Of a DNA stretch of 64,000 nucleotides, positions 9,601-21,481 are shown one piece after another (within the stretch, counting starts at the first letter, position 1; each line of letters starts with the position of its first letter). Position numbers and translations under genes: made by a program. This DNA comes from Gnomoniopsis sp. IMI 355080 (taxonomy: Eukaryota > Ascomycota > Sordariomycetes > Diaporthales > Gnomoniaceae): the NCBI GenBank assembly GCA_027946555.1, contig JAPEVC010000017.1:62001-126000 (forward strand), in the 5' to 3' direction. Under the pieces are notes generated by a model. It worked only from the letters and a program-made list of their open reading frames with translations, was not told where the DNA came from and made no database searches.

Positions 9601-12600
9601 GTGCCCGCGCTGTGATTGTGGACTAGCCCTCCTATTTCAGCTGGCTCCATATCGCGCATAGCCTCGATTGTCAGAGTGTCCTTGGAATCAAGATGGTTCA
9701 GTATGGGCTTGGTCAAGTCGAACTGATGGAGAGGATGTTGAAATGACCAAACGCGCTTCTCAATAGACTTTGCCAGTGTCAGAAGAGTCAAGCAAATATA
9801 GCCCCATCTCCTGTTCAGAGCAATCATGAACAATGCGCGGCAGATACGGCCTGCTTGCTGTGCAACATAATTCAGATCATTTCCCAGCGCAAAGTCTTCA
9901 GGCTGCAGTTTTGAGACGAAGGCTTGCAGGAGAATGTTCGTCTTGGTCTGGGGTTGATCGATACCTCCCCCGATTTCACAAGGTACAATATCCCGCATCC
10001 TGGTCAACTCCTTGCTCTCGCTATCTCTCGACTGTATGTTGTCGAACTCGCCACTCATAGCTATCATCTTCAATATGTCGGCTTCCGAGCTGTCGGGCCG
10101 CATCATGGTGTTGAAGACCTGAATGCTAGTGTGAAGGATGTAGTACTGGCTGGCGATGCGGCCAATGTCCTTACTGCGTAGCTCTTCCGTTGTCTCGTTG
10201 TAAATGATCATCTGGCTTTTCTGAAGCGTCCTAGCGGCTTGAATGGCGAGCATCCGGCGTCGTTGAACGAGGGATGGATCGTCTTGAAATTCGGCCCAGT
10301 CTATACCATAAGCCATGGGGTTCCTCCTCATTCGTACGAACAAGTACGAGTATCCTATCCATTGTACGGCCTCGGGGATTGAAGTGACTGTCCCTAAGGC
10401 AATTTCTGCGTTCAGGTTGTCGACTAGTTTCGCCGAGAACTTCGACTCGATGGGCAGTTGATCGGTGACGGCGGTAAGATAGTGAGCTAGCTTGTCCTGG
10501 GTGGTGCAAATCATGCCGATACCAGTATCCTCGAACTGTGGGCGACCAGCACGACCAAAAATCTGCAGCACATCGAGGATGCCAAGGTCGACGAATTTGC
10601 CGTCCTGGGCACTGTAGACTTGAGTGCCTTTGATCACGACAGCAGCAGCGGGCAAGTTGACACCCCATGCTAACGTAGCCGTACAGCAGAGGACTTTAAG
10701 AACACCTTCTCCAAAAAGCCTCTCCATCAAGTTGCGGTCAGACCTCGCCATGCCGGCGTGGTGAACACCAATACCCTTGGGCAGCAGGTCTCTTAACTCT
10801 TTTGCTCGGCAGTTCTTCATGTCCCTAAGAGCATTTTCGTACTTTGGGTGCATAGATGGGTCGAATAAATCAACACAAGCTTGGTCGACTGCCTTCTCAT
10901 ACAGCATCTTGGCAGTCCCAGTGGTGTCTCTTCTGGAATGAACAAAGACCATAACCTGATGGTCTTTCTCTAGCATCTCTCTGACCTTCTCGAACGCAAT
11001 CTGGTCAAGATTTTCCCTTGATTGCTTAGAGCCAGCCTTGCCCTTGACACCGATGAAATGCTGCTCTAAAGGTACCGGACGGAAAGACGCGTCAAAGTAG
11101 AATAGACCCGCGTATCGATTGACCTTGAGGAAGTCGGCCACATCAATGTAGTTGGGGAGAGTGGCGCTGAGACCAACAATTCGAATCAGCGACTGCGTAC
11201 TCTCAACCTGTCTCTCCGTCCGAGCAACAAGAGACTCTAGGACAGCACCTCGCTCATCGTGAAGCATGTGAACCTCGTCAATGATCAAAAGGCGGACTTT
11301 CTGAACGAGTTCGGTATCGCCTGTGCCCTTCCTTGTCACCACGTCCCATTTCTCTGGAGTGGTAACGATGATTTGGGTAGAAACGATCTCAGCTTTGGTC
11401 AGATGCATATCGCCTGTGTACTCACGGCAGCGAATACCAAGCCATGCCAGCCTCTTCCCCAGTTTCTCTGTAATCTCAGCCGCTAGAGCCTTCATGGGGG
11501 CTACATAGACAATCTTGAAGTCGTCTGCGTCGACAGCAAAGTCCGTGGCTGCTAGATCTTCGAAGGGATTTGGCTCCAAATACTGGGCAACAGTGTGCAG
11601 GATAGTTAACATCGCAGCATCGGTTTTACCCTAGGGAAACATCAGTACTCCAGATCATTAATTCGGGACGCAACCTTCGCTTACAGCACCAGTTGGAGCA
11701 CAAATGAGCATGTTCTCGCTTGACCTGTATGCTACAGGGTAGACCAAGCTTTGCATGCGATTGAGCGTCTTGTACCCCTTGAACGTGTTGCGACAGAGCC
11801 CATCCATATCCTTGATGTTAACGAGTTTTTGGCCGGGCCACAACCCCCCAGCCTTGCCCGCTGGAATGGCATACTCTTCATACTTGTCGAACTGTAGTCT
11901 CTGGCTGCCAACAGGAAGGGCGTATTTCTTTCCAGCATGGCTTAGAGAGTTTCCAGCAACAAAAGTCTTGTAAACGTGTGGGTAGACCGGCTCCTTGAAA
12001 CCACTTGGAGCGAGGGAGGCGTTCTTGTGGCGCAAGTCCTGGCGCCGCAGATTTTCTTCTCTCTCTGCCCTGGTCAGCAGACGACCCGTGGGTTGCTCGT
12101 CGACGACCGAACGCATCGCCTGGTCCATGGCAGCCGTGATCTCGGCTCGGTGAGAAATGAGCTCAATGACGAATTCAAGATCGTCGAATCCAACAAGATC
12201 CGTAAGCAGTGACTGCAGCTGATCCTCTTGTTGACTGGATCGCAATGCCTCCAAGATCTGCTCCTGGAAGGTTTCTGCCGGAAATCCATCCCTGTGTGCC
12301 GCCACCTCGATGCATTTGGTTGTAAACCACTGAGGCCCGTAAGGAGTTTCCTGCTCAAATTCGTCTGTTCCGTACATCAGGTCGCCACTGTGAAGACCCA
12401 AGTCCTCAATCTCTGCGTCCGAGATAAAGTCCCACACATCGTGGGAGTCGGAGCTTCCAGAACTCAAATCAAAGTCGTCATCTTCTTCGCTGAGTGCAGT
12501 ATCGCCGTTTGTTGATCCAACTGGCAGTTTGAGGTCGGCGATGGCTGCCTTCATGGCGGCGACCTGGGCCAGCCATTGGGCTTCTGCACCTGTCACGGAG

Positions 12601-12611
12601 GCGGACGACAT
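6627..12611 (-). CDS. slh1: Ski2-like double helicase Slh1 (RQT complex)
   Basis: Two exons, complement(6627-11630, 11685-12611), give 1976 aa, close to yeast Slh1 (1967 aa). The 54-nt intron (11631-11684, GTAAGC...CTAG) splits Walker A of the first cassette, APTGA/GKT, at residues 305-312. The first cassette continues with DEVH (about 427-430); the second has an intact Walker A (SPTGSGKT) and DEIH, each followed by winged-helix and Sec63-type regions. Two intact cassettes and an acidic N-terminus fit Slh1/ASCC3 rather than the spliceosomal Brr2, whose second cassette is degenerate. Slh1 is the helicase of the ribosome quality-control trigger complex that splits collided ribosomes in the cytosol. 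It is divergent from ykt6. Confidence 0.93.
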
Positions 12612-13138
12612 ATGGACTGCGTGGTTGCGTGCTGTTTTGCAACGATGAATAAATGATCCCGGTGTCGTCCGTTCGAACCTGTATTATTTTAGTAAGTCTT
12701 TGGTGGAAGCTCTTCAGAATGACTAACCCGGTGACGCTTGGAAGCCCAGCCCGAATTGGTCGTCATTCATCACTTTAGGCCACTTTAAGTCCATTGACAG
12801 GGGTACTACAAGGCGGACAACCTAACAGGTTAGCGCAGATCATTCATTATAGCGTCGAGGACCCGCTACTTAGACCAACTAAGCGCCGTTCCGCGGCGTG
12901 ACGGTGAAGCCTGTGACGGAAGCAGCCGCCTGATCCTAACCCACGTCCCCTTTCAGCCTTCCAGGTTTCAATTCAAACAACCGTCTATCTCCAACAATCC
13001 CCCTACAATTACCTAGAAACGACTCGTCTATCGAGCCCGACGACCCTCTCCTACCTCATCCATCAACCATTTAAACGACAACTCCCATTTACCTGTTCAA
13101 GCGCGCATTCGAGCGAGTGAAGCGGCCACATCGCAATC
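12612..13138. promoter_or_regulatory. Divergent promoter region (slh1 / ykt6)
   Basis: 527 bp between divergent starts. The ykt6-proximal 150 bp is strongly pyrimidine-rich (12960-13090), as is common just upstream of fungal starts. Confidence 0.5.
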
Positions 13139-14772
13139 ATGAAGGTTCTCTACGTCGGCGTACGTCAAGCCCGCCAACGTCCACGATTCTGCCTGCGTTT
13201 CTGACACGTCTCTTGGGTCTAGATCATCCGCAACAGGAAGGGCGAGAAATCAGAAGAGCTGGTGGCCGAGAAGGAACTCAGTGCCTACTCCCGCTTCACC
13301 CGAACCAACTATGCCGTATGCGACACCCTCTGCCTAGGCCCCCCCTACTCGACCCAACCACAGTCGCGGTGAATACCACGGGAGTTATATTGACATGAGA
13401 AAGGAATTCATGACGGTCTTTGCCAAGACGGTGGCAGAAAGGACTGCTCCTGGCCAGCGGCAGGATGTCGAGCAGCAAGGTACGTAATGAGCTTGGATAA
13501 TCGGATTTCGTTGGGTAGCATACACATATTTCGCACGTTCGAATGATGCAAGTAGCGGCACCAAGTGGGCGTCGATAACGACGATTGTGAGACCCTCGAT
13601 GAGCGATCGAGAACCACATGCCAGCGGCACGAGCGCCTGGTTCACAGCGAGCTTGGCAAGGAGAAGCATGTCGCCGGGCCATGTTCGTGACGCGTTTCCA
13701 AGGCGCGCAATATCGTGGTATAGACGGTCAGCTCTTGACTCGAATGCGGCGGTCATGGCTTGGACATGTCCATGGTATCTAGCTGCCACGCGACAGAAGC
13801 CACCGAAGCCGGCTCGATTCGCTCACCACGATGCGGAGGTTGCCAACCGTGTGCCCAAGCCTTGCAGTTGGTTGACGCGGCTGAGACCAAGATCTCGTCC
13901 CTCTTGGGCTGAGTGTCTACCTGATACCGTCTGGTGCTTGGCAAAGGATCCATTGTCGTCATGGTGCCCAAAGAAATCAACTTTTTTGGTTCTGGAGTGT
14001 TAACGCGGGTTGCAGATTTCACATTCCACGCATACGGCCGGTCGGAGGGCGTGTGCGGCATTATCATCACCGACCAGCAATATCCTCAGATGGTAGCTCA
14101 TCAGCTCCTGTCTAAGGTTGTTGACGAGTTTCTTGGGGCACACCCGCAGTCGACCTGGGCCGTTGGCAACCCGAGTTTGAACGCAGGAGCAAAGGCAAAG
14201 ACGCAGCAAGAATTGAAAGACTACCTCGCCAAGTACCAGGTAAGCACATTGGATCCTTGCCCATTCATTTGTATGTAGTCTCACAAGATATCAGGACCCA
14301 CAGCAGGCGGACAGCATTATGAAGATCCAGAAGGAACTGGATGAGGTATGGAGTCTCCCTGGTCTGACGAGCGATAGACGCCCACTGACAAGCTGTTCAG
14401 ACCAAGATTACACTTCACAAGACCATCGAGAGTGTACTGCAGCGAGGCGAGAAGATTGACGATCTGGTTCAGAAGAGTGACGGATTGAGCGCGCAGTCGA
14501 AGATGTTCTATCGTGAGTTTGCACGGCTCCCTTCACTTATAATTTTACAAACCTGACAGCATATCAGAACAAGCAAAGAAGCAGAACTCGTGCTGGTAAG
14601 TCTGATTCGTAGTCCCCTGTCGATGTTGGCACTACCCCCATCTCTGCCGTAAAGTACCATAATCAACTCGGCGCAGTGCGAATGAAGCATTTGTTGTTCC
14701 TACACACCTAATACCCTTGTTGGTCCATTGTTGACAGTAGCTGACGCATTTCTCTGCAGCATCGTCATGTAA
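13139..14772 (+). CDS. ykt6: R-SNARE Ykt6
   Basis: Eight coding exons: 13139-13159, 13223-13315, 13404-13479, 14016-14239, 14295-14345, 14401-14512, 14568-14595, 14760-14772; 205 aa, all junctions GT-AG and phase-consistent. The protein begins MKVLYVG, has the longin domain (DFTFHAYGRSEGVCGIII), the SNARE helix (IMKIQKELDETKITLHKTIE, central Arg in LQRGEKIDDL) and ends in CCIVM, a prenylation CAAX box preceded by a second, palmitoylatable cysteine. Ykt6 is a lipid-anchored SNARE of Golgi, vacuole and autophagosome fusion. Family members are about 200 aa. The third intron is 536 nt, far longer than the others. The last exon codes only the final residues and stop. Confidence 0.95.
13480..14015 (+). 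other. Unusually long intron 3 of ykt6
   Basis: Bounded by GTACGT and TTGCAG, it joins the codon for Asp in DFTFHAY. At 536 nt it is over five times the size of the other ykt6 introns except the last (164 nt). Open frames on both strands exist inside it but none resembles a known protein. Confidence 0.8.
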
Positions 14773-15942
14773 GCGGTCATCAGATTCCAAGGGTCGGCGA
14801 GGAGGCATCCAGGAGATGTTTGTGTTTTCTTTTCTGGGCTATCTGCATCGTCATTATTCAGTGCGTGCCTCTATTGCACGCGAATTCCATATGAACGTAC
14901 GTCGTGGTAAATAGTATCTGACGTTCGTTACCACCAACCGTAACCAAACAATACAATAATGAAACTCGACATGATTCAAGGCGTGATGACAGAAACCAAC
15001 AGAAATTTTTCGCAGTCCCTTCAATTTATGCTTATCTGCTCGACGACGGCATGCTTATATATCTTCGTAAAATGTTGCTCAAGTCTAGATTGACTGGAAA
15101 TGGCACAACACACCTTTCCTTTGTTTTTGTTTTTTATCGAAAGATACCGTGTCGAGCCCGCGCAAGCAGCACCTAGAAGAGCACGTATCCCGAACCAGAC
15201 ACGCGGCTACATTAACAGCCTTGGACGATGTCGAAACAACGTCTAGGTACAGGATTTCGGCACGTGAATCGTTTGAAACAGGAATTTGGGTAGATAATAT
15301 TCCGCAAGACTGGTGTGCACCGCACTCGTCAATGCGTCTTCATCTCAGCTTGGGAACGGCCCGTCGCAATTGGTTATGCTTGACTTGGGACCACTGAGTC
15401 TCGTGACCATGCTCATATGTTCAACCAAGCAGATCGTCTGATGTTTTTGAAGATCACCCCGTGGAAGATCGCCCAGATGCTCGTTCAACGTCATCCGTTA
15501 CGCATTAGTGGCTAACTATGTAAATGCCCTACAGCCAAGGTATCAACGAAGTTAAAAAGAATAGTGATATGTGCAAGCCAGTCCACAAAAGCTATCCAAG
15601 CTCGCCCGCTCGCTCGATGTACGCCCGGGGGTAAGAAATCTGGCAGGACATGTAGAAGTGAACCTGTAAAACCTCCCCAATGCCTCCTAAGGGCAGCCCT
15701 CCTGTCCGCGTGGGTCAACCGTAAAAGACAAAAGAAATAATGATGTGCCCGAAATGTCAGGGCCCGGCCATGTCGTTTCGAAAATGACCATCCAACTCCA
15801 TGCTTATTCAAAGCCTGAATCAGGCCCGCCTCCCTGGTCTAAAAATAAAGAAGAAGAAGCATTTGTCGTCTTCGAGACGTATGAAAAATCAAGCCAGAAA
15901 TAGTGTACCATGCCACAGAAACCAGCTGCAGAAAACAAAATT
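14773..15942. other. Convergent intergenic region
   Basis: 1.17 kb between converging ykt6 and the 644-aa gene. I see no gene; some short open frames lack any family resemblance. 3' UTRs of both genes are expected here. Confidence 0.5.
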
Positions 15943-17877
15943 TTAGTCACTCTCCAACACAACCCACGAGCTCTTGCGGTTCTGCGGATCTACCGGGCTG
16001 CCTCGGCGGTGCACCAGCGTGGGTGTTGAGCTCTTAGTCTCCTTAATGGGTTCATCCTTCCCCAGCCGACTCGGGCTGGGCGCCTTAACGACCGTTACGC
16101 CGATGGGACTTCTGCTATCACCCAGCATGGACGACCCAGCGCTATTGGGTACCACACCGCCGGGCTTCGTCGTCTCGGTTCCGCGGCGCGTATTGAGCGG
16201 CCGAAGCAAATTTCGCTGCTGGCGGCTGATGCTGATTTGGCGTGCGATGCTGACCTGGACGGCGTCCTGCAGGGCTGCGTCCTGCGGGTCGAGTTCCGAC
16301 GATGGCTTGGTGACGTGAGTGCTGCTCGAGCCGCCCGAGGGTGAGCGACCGGGGCGGCCGGAGGATGCGGTGAAGACGGAGGTGTTGGTCGTGGCCGGCG
16401 AGACCATCTGCCACTGGGGCTCGTGTAGGGTGGGCTTGAAAGGCTGCGAGATAATGATTTCCTCCTGGGAATCCATCGACGTCGGAGAGTCGAGCAGTAA
16501 AGCAGACTGATCGGGGCCGAAGTGGAAGGATGTATCAGTCGGGTAGATTGGTTCCTGGGCCTTAGAGCTGGACATGGACGAGTCTGGTGGGTTCATCTGG
16601 AACGGATTGGGTACTTCGAGATTGGGTGTGCCTCTCTCCATGGGAGCCTTGAGACGCCTATCAAAGGTGGGTTGTGTTGGCGACGGTAGCCTTGCTGGGG
16701 AGGTGTTTGACCTTGCAGGACGTAAGTGTGCCATTTGTGCGCCCACCGGATAATTCGGGCGCCCAGTGGGTGGGATGGGAAACACACTCAACCTCGGTGA
16801 TGGTTGGACTGTCTCTGCCACGAACGCTGGTCCTGGATGAGACAGCGCTTGTGGCTGGGGTGAAGTTGCCCTTCTCGGCCTCACCCTATCGTCCTCCTGC
16901 ACTGGTTCCAATTCATAGCCACCGTTGTTGCCATTAATAGTCTTCAGCCGCTCTAATGTCGCCTGTCTCCTCGCCAATAAGGATGTTGAAGGCTCCGGTC
17001 TGCCGTTCTCCTTCAGCAAATCGCTGAACATCACGCTATATCGCTCCATTTTGGTGTCTGGAATGCGCACCTCCAAGCGAGGAATAGGGGGCACTGGTGG
17101 TAACGCATTCGTCTGGCGCAGGTGCGTGACCGAAGAATTTGATGTGCTGTCTGGTGTATCACCATTATTGTGTGGCATCGTGTTGGACCGTAACGTCAGT
17201 GGCTTATGCTTTGGTGTCCTCACGTCGGACTGAGTATTACTCCTCGTTGGCGTCTTTGGCGCATTCGGCAAAGTGCTCACAGTTGCTGTCGATCCGTGAG
17301 AGCTTTTCATAATATTGGTCACTCCCCGGTTACCTTCTTCACTCGCGTTCTTTTTGCTGCTGAAGAGCCCAAAGAGTTTCCTCCTTCCCGTCTTCTTCCT
17401 CTGCAAAGATCCACCTGGGGCACTCATCGCCGGCGATGGAAATGAAGACTGATCCGTCATCTGGGGCGAGGCTGGTGGGAATTGAGCCTGCCATCTCGAG
17501 GGCTCGGATGGGATATGAGCCGGGCTTCCCAGTGCCATGCCAATTGGAATATCCCCTGAAGTAATTGACTCGGGCGTTGGTAATCGAATTGGTATTAAAG
17601 CCTCCCGACTGCCGATAAAGTGAGGACTTTGGTCTGGCGTTATTGTTGAGCCACGCACGGGGACGTGGAAACGAGGTGAGGCGGTGGATGTGCGGTCCCG
17701 GACATATATATCATCCCTCGAAGCAGATCTGTTTTGCGCCATGCCTGGGTGCATTGGTCGGCGCCCGCCGATGTTGAGAACACTGTCATCTTTAGACATT
17801 CGCTTTTCGAATTTGTTGTTGTTTCCTCCTTGTCTGGTCGACAGACCGCCCGCCGTACTGGGCCGGGGGAAGGCCAT
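15943..17877 (-). CDS. Disordered Ser/Pro-rich protein (644 aa)
   Basis: Uninterrupted frame from ATG at 17877. No catalytic domain is recognised. Composition is dominated by Ser, Pro, Thr, Arg and Gln, typical of intrinsically disordered fungal regulators. A basic, Phe-containing patch near residues 160-176 (KKTGRRKLFGLFSSKKN) could be a nuclear localisation or membrane-binding element. Many SP/TP sites (for example in the stretches TSPARLPSP and SRSPIG) suggest proline-directed phosphorylation. A short ordered-looking segment around 270-310 (ERYSVMFSDLLKENG) may be a binding helix. The C-terminus SSWVVLESD is compact. Function unknown. The leader upstream of 17877 and the convergent position to ykt6 give no further clue. 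Confidence 0.75.
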   Translation of the reverse strand: MAFPRPSTAGGLSTRQGGNNNKFEKRMSKDDSVLNIGGRRPMHPGMAQNRSASRDDIYVRDRTSTASPRFHVPVRGSTITPDQSPHFIGSREALIPIRLPTPESITSGDIPIGMALGSPAHIPSEPSRWQAQFPPASPQMTDQSSFPSPAMSAPGGSLQRKKTGRRKLFGLFSSKKNASEEGNRGVTNIMKSSHGSTATVSTLPNAPKTPTRSNTQSDVRTPKHKPLTLRSNTMPHNNGDTPDSTSNSSVTHLRQTNALPPVPPIPRLEVRIPDTKMERYSVMFSDLLKENGRPEPSTSLLARRQATLERLKTINGNNGGYELEPVQEDDRVRPRRATSPQPQALSHPGPAFVAETVQPSPRLSVFPIPPTGRPNYPVGAQMAHLRPARSNTSPARLPSPTQPTFDRRLKAPMERGTPNLEVPNPFQMNPPDSSMSSSKAQEPIYPTDTSFHFGPDQSALLLDSPTSMDSQEEIIISQPFKPTLHEPQWQMVSPATTNTSVFTASSGRPGRSPSGGSSSTHVTKPSSELDPQDAALQDAVQVSIARQISISRQQRNLLRPLNTRRGTETTKPGGVVPNSAGSSMLGDSRSPIGVTVVKAPSPSRLGKDEPIKETKSSTPTLVHRRGSPVDPQNRKSSWVVLESD

Positions 17878-20800
17878 TGCGTGTGCCTAGCTGGAGTGGA
17901 GTTGTTGACCAGACTTGTCCGCTCACAATGGCGATCGAACAAACAAAAGGCTAAGGGTCTACCTGTGGTCGCGAAGGAGGGGGAGCATAGGATTTTGAAG
18001 CAATCTGCGCAAGGGTTGTTGCAGGGGGTGTGCCTGACACAACTCGTCTCGGCTGCGCATCCACGACCCTATACCATGTCCCTCATCTGAAGACCCAGTT
18101 CACTGCAGGCTCCTTGGCACGCCTGGCATATCAGGCCGGGTGCTACCTCGTCCTAGATCAGTTTGATGAGTTGAGGCCTGGTGGCTAGGGGTTCCGGGCT
18201 CATAAGAGCATTGGACGACCTATAGTGGCGTACGGTCAAGCCGTGTCCTGGGAACTGGTCGAGACGGCTTGATAGTGCAACCATCCTCTCCCACGCTTAG
18301 GTCGTCCAACCTTGTGCAACAAATCCAGTGGCAGAGGGGGGATAAGACTTGTGATACCGCGTACTTCACACTCGTCGGACGGACGCTGTGATCCTTGCCG
18401 TCTAGTCATTTCCTGGCGCGCCTCTTTAGGGCCGACCAGGGCCAGCCGTATGCAGGGTAACTTGCTCTCATTTCATTATCTCGAAACCTGCACTCCACCT
18501 TACACCGAGAGTGCACCTCGGCGACGGCCACAACTGGAAATAAGAAAAGGCATTACCTCATTGGATCCGAGTCTCGTTTTTCAACGGTCCGGTACGACGC
18601 ATGGACGAAAGACGTACTACTTAGTATGTAGTTGGGGGCATCGATCACCAGGTGGGGGAAAGGCGTCGGGCTCGCCAAAAGCTGTTGACGGGGTGGCCGT
18701 CAAGGAACGCCCTGGCTTGAGGAGGTGGCTCCAGGTGGATGAGCACGGCAGTGTCAACATCCTGTGCTCGATTTCCTGCCAACGATGATTGAAGAGGACG
18801 GCATCAAGACTAGGGCATCGAAATCGTCCCATGAACGCAGGCATCCCTGCCCGGACCCCAACAAGGTTTGAGAATCTATGCCCGCCAATTAAAACGGAGA
18901 CTCTGGGAAGCAATTTCATGGTTAAACCAGAGAAGCGTGGTTTCAGATCCCCGGATTCAGCCTCACGGGCTGCGGGTGTGTTAATCTCAAGCAACAGCCC
19001 AGATGAAGGCGCGCTGCCTGTGATGCATGCGACGACTCCATAGGGCGGTTTCGTCAATTCTCTCGCTAGCAACACAAAAAGTGGCCCGAGTGCCCTGTTC
19101 TGGAAGCCCACAAAGGTTCCAAAAATATCTGACCTGTTTTACACCGTAAACACAGTGATCCCCGACTCGCAAATGTTCGAGGTGCAGCTTTCTTTGAGTT
19201 CTGCAGGCGAGTCAGGCGATTGGCTGTACTGGTGTTTGATGCATCTCCAGGATAGGATGGTTTCTCAAATCTTCAGACGACCATTCCGAGTGATGACGTC
19301 CATACAATTTTGTTGACCTTTCTTCACGATGTTCCAAACAATGCATATCCGCCAAGCCTGGTAATTCGCGCCGTCACGAGAGACTGTAGATGTAATGAAT
19401 CAGATGCCTCAGAATTTGGCGCTGACGACGCCAAGTAGGTCGTGGACTCGAGGTTTAACTCATCTCGGACGTTGTTGGCCATGCCCTTCAACGCGAAAGT
19501 CCGAGCTATGAGTGGCCAGCTCGGTAATGAAAGCCCGCTGTCGCAATATAACAAAACCAGATTGTACCAACAAATTTGACCGATATTAGATATCGCAATC
19601 GTGCACAAGTGACCTTGAAATTGCAGGACACCTTGAAATTAGAGGTCAGCAGTTCTTGGACCAAGACGCCCTGCTCGATCAGAATCGATCGGTTGAAATG
19701 CTTGCGTGATGAGCTGTTGATCCCCACCTGTGAACGAGAACACCCCCGGCAATAGATCTTCTTGATAAACACCCACCACAAATCGCAGCACGTCGCAGCA
19801 ATATTGCCTTTTTGGTCCGGTACAAAGCTAAAGAATTGAGTTACCAGGCGATCGTCCTTTCATCTTGTAGGTTGACACTGCAACGTTGTATTGTATCACT
19901 TGCATGATCAGCAGCCAGATAACTTTAGCAACAGCCTGCCGGCCAGTTTTGCGGCCGGCCGGCGCACCTAGGTAGCATCCCGCGTGCGTGACGCGCGACG
20001 CCGGCCGCCGGAAAGAAGCTCTGTCACCACAGGAAGCGCGGTCAACCGTCCTTCAGACGACCCCGCCACAATCTGATGTCTGGCGATAGTTGCAGCGCCC
20101 TGGTCTGAGCTAATGGGAAGGGGCCCTCCTCTACCTTGGTAGGCCATTTGGGCCTCAAGAGCGTTTGGAGGTGGCGGCTGTCTCACATATACAAATTGCG
20201 TAAAGCGGTACTGACGCAGATCAAATGCGAGACGAAGCTAGGTAGCCGCCCGGAGGAAAAGGAAAAAGTTCGAGAACAATGATCGAAGCCCACGACAAGA
20301 CTGGGACCTGCAATGCTGCGTCCGGAAAAGTCGGTTCGAAGCCCGAGAGACAGGTCCCAAGCCTCGTTGTTCAGCCTTGTGGATGTTTCGTAGTCAAGAG
20401 CCCTTGCCGAATTAAGGCCTGTGCATCCCAACGACCAAATGTCAAGAATCATCCGGGCATCCCGACGAACTCAGATCACTCGACGGAAAAGTTGTCCACG
20501 GAATATGATCTATCAGGAGGCGTTCTCGAGGAAAATCTCCCGTAGCGGGTTGTCCCACAGGTAGCTATTCCACGGTTGGTCAAAAGACGGTCTGAGGCCA
20601 CTCAGCAAAGCTGGCGCGAGAATATTGGGAGAATCCATTACCGCGGCTTGAAAGTACAGACCTCAGAAGCGCTGGAATTAGATATGGTGTTGAACTGCAA
20701 CAGATGCCACCAGTGAATAATGAGAGCATAATGCTACTGGACCCTGTGGCAGAAAGCCAAACCTGGATACGACCGAAGCTTGTTGATATTTGGAACGATA

Positions 20801-21481
20801 TATAGGGTCGACATAGGATCTGCTGCTGCAATGCGCCTGAATGGATGCCGCCAAGAGACTGGTATGAGACACTCCAGGAAAGGCGCCAGTTCCAGAATCG
20901 TCGGCGACAGTGGGTCCTCTCCTTACCGCTTCAGTAGCTCCACGATGTTCTGGGAAGGTCCATAGAGAGCGGTCAGTGGTGGTGACATGTCGATGGGCCC
21001 CTCTTTGTGGCTCGTGAGGAGACAGACAGCCCGCTCACGGCAACATCCCGTTTTGCTCTGTGAGAGATGCGACAGGCGTGCGGTTGACGGTCGCAACCTC
21101 AGTATGACAAGTCACGCGCTGCTTTCATCCACAGAAAGCTGCCAAGACCCTATTTGCTCGTCATGGAGCCCTTCGAACGAGTACACTGCTCGAGTGAGAT
21201 AAACGTTGTTGGTGAATCGGTGCCACCGCCACCTGGGATGGGTGAGTGGATGGATGAGTAAGCCGGGAGGTAAGGTGGGGTTGGAAAAAGCCGCCAAGCA
21301 CTTCCCAGCTCACCTCTATGCTGTCCCGCGACACGACCGACATCATCGCACTACCAAGCTTCTGCTCTCCTTTTTTTCCTTTCCCGACAACCGGAGTAGC
21401 TATTTCCCTTGAGAAAACCAACCGCGTTCTTGTATTCTGCATCAACCAGACATCCACACAGCACACAGAACAACCAGCAAA
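17878..21481. other. Gene-poor interval, 3.6 kb
   Basis: No intact gene recognised. Open frames are short and overlap on both strands. A minus-strand frame near 20400-20450 contains DIWSLGCT, like protein kinase subdomain IX, but the kinase hallmarks expected on either side are absent. The right end (about 21190-21481) is pyrimidine-rich and is the profilin promoter and leader; the left end is the leader of the 644-aa gene. GC-rich palindromic sequence occurs near 19930-20010 (GGCCGGCCGG). Confidence 0.5.

Noticed and set aside
6627..12611. Spliceosomal helicase Brr2
   Set aside because: Second helicase cassette has intact Walker A and DEIH and the N-terminus is short and acidic, which fits Slh1/ASCC3; Brr2 is longer with a degenerate second cassette.
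13385..13789. 134-codon minus-strand frame overlapping ykt6 exon 3 and intron 3
   Set aside because: No recognisable domain and it lies opposite a well supported exon; reads as antisense shadow plus intron.
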